Of a stretch of DNA of 26,573 bases, positions 9,781 through 18,028 are shown piece after piece. The notes below the pieces were generated by a model. The model was not told where the DNA came from. It ran no database searches and saw nothing but the letters and a program-made list of their open reading frames with translations. Both the position numbers and the translations under genes were made by a program. Position 1 is the stretch's first letter. Each line of letters opens with the position of its first letter. The stretch comes from Antrodiella citrinella (Eukaryota; Basidiomycota; Agaricomycetes; Polyporales; Steccherinaceae). The stretch covers positions 1 through 26,573 of the forward strand of contig SGPM01000361.1 in NCBI GenBank assembly GCA_004802725.1, in the 5' to 3' direction.

Positions 9781-10250
9781 GCCGGATTATACGTGTAGTA
9801 CTGTAACAGTCAGATTAATGTGTCTTCAAAAATTATATCTGGAGTTATTTTTCCACAGTGATCCCGATGTGATCCTGGTATAATCTGGATAACAATTCTG
9901 TTTATATGGTGAGTCATACAAAGATCGTTCTCAGATGATTATCAGCAAATGTACTGGGTATAATCCGGATATAACCGGGGTCAGACGGACAATGTTATCA
10001 TGGTATAATCATACGTACAATCATGGAGTGATCTCAGTATAATCTCCGACCATACATTGGCCAGGTATAACCCGGGATCATACTAAGAGCATGCAGCTGA
10101 TTTCTGTCTGGGTATAAACTCAGATAAGATTGGTCGATTTCACGTGTATCAGACTAGGCCATGGTATCATTGTCACAGGTCACAGTATCTTCTGACGCAA
10201 ATCACGGTATCCTCAGTGATCTGACCCCACGTATAAACCAAAAGGTTATA
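9781..10250. repeat. Non-coding cluster of a degenerate GTATAATCCGGAT motif
   Basis: About ten related copies are scattered at uneven spacing. Examples are GGTATAATCTGGAT (9877-9890), GGTATAATCCGGAT (9957-9970), GGTATAATCATACG (10002), AGTATAATCTCCGA (10036), GGTATAACCCGGGAT (10064) and GGTATAAACTCAGAT (10111), then more decayed GGTATC forms to 10220. An inverted copy, CCGGATTATAC, opens the block at 9782. The region has no open frame, is AT-rich, and is unlike its flanks. It could be a decayed satellite or the remains of a transposon end; I see no coding remnant that would decide. Confidence 0.6.
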
Positions 10251-10296
10251 CAGAGAACATAAGCAAGAAGATACGGGGAAGCCCGGAGTCTGAATC

Positions 10297-10470
10297 CTTC
10301 TCAGGCAAACAATCGAATCGGAGAATTCCGAAATTCACCAAATTTGAGATAAGCGAAATTCCCGAATTTCCAAATTCTCCCGAATTCTCTCCCGAATTCA
10401 GGATTACCAATCCCGCCCCAACCGAATTCAGTAATTGGCCCGAACTCCGAATCCCACCCAAATACCAAAT
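10297..10470. repeat. GAATTC/CCGAATT-rich low-complexity stretch
   Basis: Short variants of CCCGAATTC, AAATTC and GAATTC recur every 8-20 bases, including AATTCCCGAATTTCC, CTCCCGAATTCTCTCCCG and CAACCGAATTCAG. Both strands have open frames here (Asn/Ser/Gly/Phe-rich on minus), which I take as a by-product of the short unit. Confidence 0.6.
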
Positions 10471-10482
10471 TCAGCAAACAGC

Positions 10483-10677
10483 CCGAACCCCAATCATCAA
10501 ATTCAACAATGGGTGCATTCGCCGCCACGGCGCCACCCATTGGGCGCATTCACTGCCTCCCAATCCCCAAATTCAACAATGAGCGCATTCGTCGCCACCC
10601 AATCCCCAAATCCAGCATTGGGCGCATTCGCCACCGCTCAATCCCCAAATTTAGCGATGGGCGCGTTCACTGAATTG
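10483..10677. repeat. 39-bp tandem repeat (minisatellite), about four to five copies
   Basis: The clear copies start at 10561, 10600 and 10639, each CAATCCCCAAATTCAACAAT followed by a (G/A)GGCGCATTCGCCGCCACC-like half. Two more degenerate copies lie between 10483 and 10560. The unit length is divisible by three, and one plus-strand frame stays open through all copies, encoding a 13-residue repeat QSPN-x-(T/A)-(M/L)-(S/G)AF-x-(A/T)-x. No start, splice context or conserved flank supports a gene, so I list it as a repeat. Confidence 0.75.
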
Positions 10678-10782
10678 TCGAGCCGCAAAGTCAGATTGTG
10701 GATCATCATATGAACCTGAAATTGCATGGCCATAATAAGATACATACGGTACCACAGGCTGCTTGGACATAGTACGCAGAAA

Positions 10783-13700
10783 TCAATGTGGTCCGATCCA
10801 ATCCGCTATCGTTCTGTACAGAGGATCAGATTGCAGGACGACTGACGGCGAGAGAGAAAACACGAGAGAGAAAACATACCTTACGACTGCCTCTGAGTGC
10901 GAAAGCTTATACTCCCCAAGTTGTCCCTGCGCATCTAGATCGCGTTTCTGCACTGAGTTCAAAGACTCCCACCATGTAGCATCGTACGCGTCTTTGGGGA
11001 GTTGTTTGACGGGAGGCCGTGTCGAAATGGTGCCTGTTATGGTTAAAACTCTTGCATGAGGCTCTCTGCCCTGGCCGGTCCCATGTCGATTGTGCCGGTC
11101 CAACATGTCAAAATCTCTCAACCACGGAATCAATGCAGGGTTACGCCAGGGTTTCTTGACAATCACATATTGCTTTATGCCATCATAGACCTGCTCTTCG
11201 TCCGAGCTCATGCCGTCTGTACCCAACATTGACAACATATAGACCTCTTGATGGGAACAATGTTTTCGTGCCATTATAAACCTTCGCTGGAAGAGCTGTG
11301 TAATCTATTATTTTCGGTCATTCGGTCAATGACGGCTGAGAGGCGACGTACGTTGTACTTGCGATGCCACCTGGAACTGCCTCTTGCATGGGCTAGTTGG
11401 GCGGGAGGCTCTGTGCGCTGATTCTTCAGCCGCTGCTTCAAGCTCTTGAAGTACTTCACATAAGCCGCCAGTGCACGCGCAGGATCGTCGTCGGAAGGGT
11501 TTGCATGATCGAGAAAGTCGTCAACAAAGCTTGAAGCGATAGAGTCATTCCATGGGCTATGAGGCCGGTCGGCAAAGTCGGGTCGGAAGTCTGCAATTGT
11601 ACAGGCGGGACCCATGGAAGGATCCCATCCCCGGATATCTCGAACCGATGGGAGCTTCTCAACGTTTATTGCTCCTTTGCGTTGTCGTCCTAGCAGCATA
11701 TTCAAGTGGTCCTGAATGGAACGCTATAGGCACAAACGTGAGTTGGAGAACGATGTCATACAATCAATACATTTACGTTGTAGAGATTATCTTCTTCCGG
11801 TCGAGGTTGAGCTAACCGTGCCATCTTCTTGCCCCTACGCCGGTGACGAGGGGGACCTACAGCTTCGACATTGTCTTCGTGGTCCGCCACATCACCAGCA
11901 TCATCTGGATGCGGAGCACCGTTGCCTCTTCCAAAACGAGAATGACCATTGCCACTGAACTCCCTCATTTGCTGGGCTAATAACTCGACGCTTTGAACAA
12001 CCTGGGCCAGTTGAGGTATGTATAATGTCTGCGTGTTAAGGCCAGTAGTGGGCTGTCAAGGGTCATCATCGTCAGCTTCATCATCAGATCCTTGTTGTGA
12101 GAACAAACATACCATGCTATCAGCCATGTTTGAAGAGGGACTGACATCGTATAATGAGCTGTATTGCCCTTGTCCGTGAAGAAATGCAACGTGAGGTTGC
12201 TCCGGCATTTTTTCTGCCTGGCGTGAAGACATCTCAGCCGGAGGATCTTCTGCAAATGTCAAATTGGTAAACGGACATTTTCATATTGACCAATATCAGA
12301 ACTTACCACCGTGCTCAGCACTTTGCATCTCGAAATCAACATCTTCGCAATGGTTGTCACCGGGAGAGGGTGCAGTAAATGCGAACCCCGAAGGGCCAGA
12401 ACCAGATGGAGTTGGAGGCGAAACATGTAGATTCGGAGGTACGTGCATTGACGATGAGGACGTGTCAATTGAGAATGCAGGAAATGTGAATCCTGAACCA
12501 GATGCGATCGGTTGTAGTGATTGTGACGAGACCGGTGAAGAGAAGTGTCCCGGTAGGGACGAGAGAGAGGGAACCGGTACTAATGAAGAGAAAGGTGGCC
12601 GGACTTGAATCAGCGGGGGTGGTGGCGGGACTTGAACCAATGGGGGTGGTGGAGGGATGTGAATTAACGGGGGAGGTAGAGGGATGTGAACCAATGGGGG
12701 TGGCGACACCACTTGAACCAACAAGGGCGGTGGAAAGGTCTGTTGTGTCGACGAGGAGGAAGAAGAGCCGCGGACCTCTGGCGGCGGTGCTCGATATGCC
12801 TGCTGCACTGACAAGGAGGAATCTGAACCGTCAACTGCCAGCAACGGTGATGAAACTTGTCGCAATGACGGGGACGGAGGTGATACCGGAAGCGATGACA
12901 GTGAAGGAGTTTCCCTCGATGATGAGGGTGCAGGCGATACTGTTAGTGAGGGTGGAGGAATCTGCAATAAAGAGGATGAAGAAGGAGCGTGGTCGGCTAG
13001 GGATGGCTGTAGTGCCACCTGCTGCAATGACGAGGACAGAGCAGGAGCGTGCGTCGCCTGCGACGATGGTGGAAACACCTGCTGAAATGTCGTGGTAGGA
13101 GGAGACACCATAAGTGAGGACGGCGGAGCAATCTGCTGCAACAAAGAGGATGAGGAAGGGGTACCAATGGCCAGTGACGGTGGTGTGGTCGTCTGCTGCA
13201 ATGAAGAGGATGAAGCAGGAGCGTGGACCACCCGCAATAACGGGGAAGGCATTTTCCCCAACGATGAGGACGGTAGAGATGCCGCCGATGATGCCGATGG
13301 AGGAGCCTGTTGCGACGGCAAGAAAGGAACAGGAGTATTTGGTGAAGGAGCTCCAAAAGTAAGATCCCGAGTTTCGTATTGAGACATATCAGAATCCTGC
13401 ATTTCTACATCCCTGTCTTCAGTCATGTGCCTGAGGGCAGTATGATTCAAGGAGGCAGCGACAGCAGCACGTCTTGTTGGTGATGCCGACCGCGCCCTGC
13501 TACCTACTTTGCGGATTTTGATAGCACGCTTCTACGACCAAAAGAGTGAGACCTTCGTGATGAGAACGGGGAAATTTAACACATACTGCATCAGCATTCA
13601 CCAACATAGCGGAGGAGCTTCCTTCAGTTGAATTGTACGTTCTGCCTGTGATAGTCATTTGCCATTATCAGATTGTATAAAGTGCGGCAATATTATTTCA

Positions 13701-15372
13701 ACTCACCTCTTGTATGTATACGATCAGCTTCGGCACGTCGTTCTTGGTCTTGAACAGTCTTGTGTTTGAGAAACCTGTCTTGTCGCGTTGGCGCAGAGAC
13801 TTTCGTCTTCCCTTCAATTGCTTGTGTCATAGCACGAACACCGCCATGAGATTTCCTTTCTGCTGAAGATGGAGGCCCAGACACGATTGGTGACAAAGAT
13901 GCAGCAGCACGTGTATGATGACCGGGCAGTATAGCATCTGCAGTTTGTACGGTACAATCATGAGCAAAAGCACTAGAGGTCGCACCAGGATGAAGTCCAA
14001 CCGATACCAAAGGCGTGGAAGCACTGCAGGCCATTACTGTAGCGGCTAGTCCAGCAGATTCGTGAGCTGAGGTCGTCTCAGACTGGATGTCGACCGACAC
14101 AACAGGAGGTGGCGCTGCGACGGCTGGTTCTTGGGCAGGATCAGGGGCTGAAGGTAGGGGTATTGTCACTGCAGCAGCTTGTCCAGCAGATTCGTGGGCG
14201 GAGGTCGCATCAGACTGGATTTCACCCAACATGATAGGAGACGGCGCTGCAGCGGCTGGTTCAACAGGATCAGGGGTGGAAGACATAGGCCCTGCCACTG
14301 CAGCAGCTTGTCCAGCAGATTCGTGAGCTGTCGTCTCGGACTGGATGTCGATCAACATGACAGAAGACGGCGCTGCAGCTGCTGGTTCAACAGGATCAAG
14401 GCCGGGAGATATGGGCCTCGCCACTGCAGCAGAATTGTGAGCTGAGGTCGACTCGGACTGGATGTCGACCAACATCATGCTGACAGAAGATGGTGTTGCA
14501 ACAGCTGGTTCTTGAACAGGATCAGGGGTGGAAGGTACGGGTCTTGTCAATTCGTGGGCGGAAGTCGCATCAGACTGGATTTCGACCAAAATAACAGGAT
14601 TCGGAGACGGCGCTGCAACGGCTGGTTCAACAGGATCAGGGGCGGAAGCGGGGGATATTTGAAGTTCAATTGCTATACCGAACAAGGATGTTGTAGAAAT
14701 TGGTTCGGTGGGAACAGAAACGGCAGCACCGGAGGATGTCTGAAATTCATTCGACACAGGACTCGACGGTGCTGTAATGTCAACTTGAACGGCTGGTCCA
14801 GCAGATCCATGAGTGGAAGTGCTAGGCTGAAGTTCGATCGACACGACAAGGGGCGGTGCTGCAATGGCAGGTACAGTGGATTCAATGGAGGAAGAACCGG
14901 GGACTGTCTGATGTCCAACCGACATTGCAGTGAATGGCGCTGCAGCAACTGATTCAGCAGGAATAGGTATGGAAGCGCAGGAGTATGTCTGTTGAAAGAA
15001 TGATGTTGTAGCCGCTGGTCCGATAGCAGTCATNTCGCTTGTCGTACCAGGCAACGTAGTAACTGTTATGATGGGCTCACGGGACGTAGAAGCACTGGAG
15101 GCCTCCTGAATACGGGCTCCGGGGTTTGCAGAACCCTCCACATCAGCGCTGTGCTCTGATTTGTCCTTGACCGTGACTTCGCCAGAGAGTGGGACAGGAG
15201 GTGAGACATGATCGGCGGATGCATTACGCCTCTGCATCTTGAGAAAAAGTGGGGATGATGCTACATCAGAGACAACATCTCCCCAGGCAAGCGGTGAGGA
15301 TGCTTTGAAAGTGGATGGTCGGCCAGCCATTTCATGTCTCAGACGAGACAAAGGATGCGCTACTGGTGGCGC

Positions 15373-15407
<35 letters not shown>

Positions 15408-16577
15408 GTGGTGGCAACGGCGGGAGAGAATGCGGCGGCGGCGGTAGAGGAGGCTGAAACGGTGGTAGAGAAGGCCGCAACGGTAGTAGTGGATAGTATG
15501 GAGGTTGTGGTGACACACTCTGTGCTGACAGAGGCAGCGAAGATGTAGAAGCATGCGAAAATGGCGGCAGTTCCACTGATAATTATAGGTGACTATGAGT
15601 ACTACAGTCTTTGCTCTATATACAAAATGCAACTTGCCTTCGGTCGAGTTGTCTATTGCAGACCAAGCATCCAAAATATCTTCAGGTTCGTGCATCTCCT
15701 CGTCGTCGTCACCCTTGAATATTGATCAGTAGCTGATCAATGCAAGCAAGGACCATACACATACCTCAAGCATTCCCTCGACCATATCCGCATCAAACTC
15801 GTCGTCTGACTGCTCAATGTCCAACTCTACGGCATCAACCTCATCGTCTGCCTCTGGCGGCTCATTGTCCGATTCTACGATGGCAGATAAGACAGTCGCG
15901 CCGGGATCTGACCGCAAATCTTGAAGATGAGGTTCCGAGGCTGAGGCTGTGGCGATATCTGGCCCACTATTTATATGCGTCGATGGTGGAGATAAGTGGT
16001 TGGGCGTGTTTGCTGCGACCTCTGGCACTGACAAGGCCATAGGAATGACATCTTCTCTGACAGTGAGATCCTCGTTGCGAGACACGATGAGGGGGTCTTG
16101 GTCGAAAGGAAAATTGGGAAAAATAGCATAGGGTTGTGAACTTCCTGAGGACTGCGAACTACTTGGTTGAGAATTGCCTGAGGTTTGTCTGCGACTACCT
16201 CCGAACACCCCGCGTAGACGCTTCTCCGGAGGTGCATCTTGATCAAAACTCTCGACCATTCTCTTCCTGAGCAACCCATACTCCTGTCCAAATTCTTCGA
16301 GGGTAGGTCCATCTGGCCTGTCTGAAAGAGGTCGATTTCCGGAGGGTACGTACGCAGGTTCAGTAATAGTGCCGTAGCGAGCAGAGGGTCGTGCGCGGGA
16401 TTGGAAAGATTGAAGCTCCGGCCTGTCATGGACATGGGTAGGAACATGTACAGGATACTGGGATTCAGCACGGCGTTTGGCGTGAATCGTAGGAGGTAGG
16501 ACTGAATCCGAGTCACGGTCCACGCCACTCGCACTGAGATTGCCAGTGTCCGCGTTTGGATCATTCCTACCCAACAT
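10783..16577 (-). CDS. Giant repeat-bearing protein with conserved C-terminal domain, about 1757 aa
   Basis: Ten minus-strand exons join in phase: 16577-15765, 15713-15638, 15575-13707, 13645-13587, 13531-12307, 12249-12113, 12052-11777, 11723-11352, 11295-10880 and 10813-10783. Residues 1-300 are Ser/Pro-rich and end in a strongly acidic run (DDEVDAVELDIEQSDDEFDA). Residues 300-920 open with a polyproline tract and carry a 41-44-residue repeat. Residues 940-1340 hold Ser-Leu-Gln-Gln/Pro and PPPLV(H/Q)(I/V) repeats. A basic patch (RHRRRGKKMARL) may be a nuclear signal. The C-terminus (VKYFKSLKQRLKNQR, GSSRWHRKYN, LGTDGMSSDEEQ, VKKPWRNPALIPWLRDFDML, LPKDAYDATW) matches a multi-copy Agaricomycete family of unknown function that I remember as lying near mobile DNA. 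Intron 2 is GC-AG. The last intron (10879-10814) is 66 nt without a stop, so it could also be read through to the same end. Confidence 0.7.
12600..12735 (-). repeat. 27-bp coding tandem repeat (PPPLVHIPL-type)
   Basis: On the plus strand GGACTTGAACCAATGGGGGT plus GGTGGAG recurs about four and a half times. On the coding (minus) strand this gives the nine-residue unit PPPL(V/I)(H/Q)(I/V)(P/R)(P/L). Copies differ mainly at third positions and at V/I and H/Q, so protein sequence is better kept than DNA. Confidence 0.75.
12800..13260 (-). repeat. Degenerate ~60-bp coding repeat (SSSSLLQQ/PPS-type)
   Basis: Six or seven minus-strand copies encode variants of APSSSSLLQQ followed by a Pro/Ser spacer; on the plus strand they show as TGCTGCAATGAAGAGGAT blocks. 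Period varies from about 55 to 70 bases. Part of exon 5 of the giant gene. Confidence 0.65.
14040..14660 (-). repeat. Coding tandem repeat of 41-44 residues in the giant gene
   Basis: Five clear copies in exon 3 follow the pattern PA(V/A)A(A/T)PS-x-VML(V/I)(D/E)IQS(D/E)(T/A)T followed by SAHESAGQAAAV and a Pro/Ser spacer ending DPVE or DPAQE. More diverged copies (VSIELQPSTSTHGSAGPA) lie to 14880. Unit length differs by one to three codons but never breaks frame. Confidence 0.8.
15360..15460 (-). repeat. GGC/GGT trinucleotide tract encoding polyproline
   Basis: About ten GGC units followed by GGT units on the plus strand encode an uninterrupted polyproline run on the minus strand near residues 340-365 of the giant protein. 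It is length-prone and likely to vary between strains. Confidence 0.85.
15721..15741. repeat. Perfect 9-bp inverted repeat inside intron 1 of the giant gene
   Basis: ATTGATCAG and CTGATCAAT are exact reverse complements with a three-base loop, TAG. They occupy 21 of the 51 bases of the intron (15764-15714). The arms contain CTGAT-like branch-point sequence. Confidence 0.8.
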
Positions 16578-16951
16578 CTCTTGTCTCTATCTGGTAGAGA
16601 GATAATGCAAGCAGCAAGAGTGCAGTGAAGACCAAGAATTGAAAGATTTTTGAAAGATTTTACGCCCAGCGTAAGAATACAGGATGCGGAAAGTGATGAA
16701 GATACGCTCACCGATATCGCCGAAGCTGTAGGCTCTGAGCCACTCGCACAAAGAGCTCTATATTCCAGGCGAAAGTCATCATGATGAATGGCTCAGACAA
16801 TATCTACCATGTCTTGCGGATGAAAATGCCCAGTAGCACTACGTTGACAAGAGAAATACAGAGTGTCAAAGTCCACGGCGGTCGTACTGGCGTCTAAATT
16901 GCATGGATCCACATTTGCCAAAAACACGCGTATACAAAGTCCATATTTGAG
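16578..16951 (-). promoter_or_regulatory. Upstream region of the giant gene with a TTACGC-N3-GCGTAA dyad
   Basis: This 374-base gap separates the giant gene from the coiled-coil gene upstream of it. It contains a perfect dyad TTACGCCCAGCGTAA (16660-16674), 83 bases upstream of the ATG, and beside it a direct repeat GAAAGATTTTTGAAAGATTT (16641-16660). The dyad has the shape of a binding site for a dimeric regulator. No gene is seen here. Confidence 0.4.
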
Positions 16952-17752
16952 CTACGGCCCCGGGACGGCTGCTGCCAATTGAGCTTCCATCCGTTGGCAT
17001 CCCATCTCCAGGACTGTAATCTCTTGCCGTAGCCTGCTTATTTCCATGTCCGATCGGTGAACACTCCTAATAGAGTTGTTTTGAAGTCGACGCTGGACCT
17101 GGACAGCAATCTCCAAAGCGCATTTGATCTCTCGAGATTCTGCAACCAACAAGACGATAGCGGCCTGAGATACCAAGCCAAGTCAGTTGAATGGGACCGA
17201 CATGTAGTATTTTGGTAAGACTTGCCTTGCTTCTCTTGACGTCTCGTCGATAACGCAACTGCTCCGCCATTCTCTTGTGACAGATGGCCATGACTTCTGC
17301 ATGATCTGTGGCTTGCTTGTCGATTTCCCGTCTTTGCTTCAAGATCTCGAGTTTGGTAGACATCTGATCAATCAAATGTTCAGCAAGTGCAACAAAGAAT
17401 CGGCACATACACTCACCGCAAGTGCTTTCTCGGTACGAATACGAGCCTTCAGAGCTGCCCCTGAAAAAGGTAATTGCCGTATGGCTTCCTGTAGGATGGT
17501 CTCCAGTAGCGACAGCTTTGCAGTTGCGTCTTCAATCTTGGTTTGCAAGTGAAAAGCCCGGGCCTTCTGTCGACTGTGCGCGGTGACTTTTGAAGAGTCA
17601 GAGCCTATAGTAACATAGGTTTCGGACAGTTGCCAGATGAACGGCATAAGACCTGAGGGCATCGAAGAGCCTGAGACGACTCGGACAACATCCTGCGTGC
17701 TTCTGTAAGGCAGAGACATTAGATCGCGATTTGCGAAAGCACGAGTGAACAT
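16952..17752 (-). CDS. Coiled-coil protein of unknown function, about 228 aa
   Basis: Three minus-strand exons, 17752-17417, 17363-17226 and 17164-16952, join in phase 0 and end with TAG. The start at 17752 is the first ATG of an open first exon; an open stretch further upstream lacks an in-frame ATG. The N-terminus (MFTRAFANRDLMSLPYRSTQ) precedes a helical body: HLQTKIEDATAKLSLLETIL, KLEILKQRREIDKQATDHAE, MAEQLRYRRDVKRSK and MEISRLRQEITVLEMGCQRM. Heptad-like Leu/Ile spacing and many charged residues indicate a long coiled coil, with no membrane segment or signal peptide. Intron 2 has a GC donor (AAG|GCAAGT). No family is recognised; structural or scaffold roles would be guesswork. Confidence 0.6.
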
Positions 17753-17916
17753 CCTCACCACTGAGAGTCAGAATTCGAGCTTTAAGACTCGACGAATGAA
17801 CATCGCCCTTATGAGCAATGAGACAAAGGTTTGAACATGACTTGCGGCCCAGTTTGAAAGTGAAAGGTTCAAAGAACCTCAATTGGGTGATTTCGGAGTT
17901 TCCCGTTGCTATGTCC

Positions 17917-17951
17917 ACGTGCTTATAAAAACCAGAATTGAACGTTGAACA
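17917..17951 (-). promoter_or_regulatory. Putative core promoter of the coiled-coil gene
   Basis: Read on the minus strand: GTTCAACGTTCAA, then TTTTTATAAGC (TATA-like), then CACGTG (E-box, bHLH-type palindrome at 17917-17922). The group lies 165-200 bases upstream of the ATG at 17752. The first element is shared with the WD40 gene promoter. Confidence 0.4.
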
Positions 17952-18028
17952 ACAAAAATCATCACATCTATACGTTTACAAGGCTAATGAGGAAGGCGCG
18001 ACAATGAAAGCTAGTAGACTATCTAGCT

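Noticed and set aside
12264..13382. Long plus-strand open frames rich in Glu/Asp/Gly opposite exon 5 of the giant gene
   Set aside because: They mirror the Pro/Ser/Gln codons of the minus strand. Only the minus strand connects through phase-matched introns to flanking exons.
14087..15548. Plus-strand frames with Gly/Ala/Asp repeats and a polyglycine or polyalanine run
   Set aside because: Antisense reading of the coding repeats and the GGC tract of the giant gene; no start context or introns of their own.
17753..17918. Upstream extension of the coiled-coil gene to 17918
   Set aside because: The frame has no in-frame ATG, only GTG, and joining it to the next exon gives a stop. The ATG at 17752 opens directly into the coding frame.
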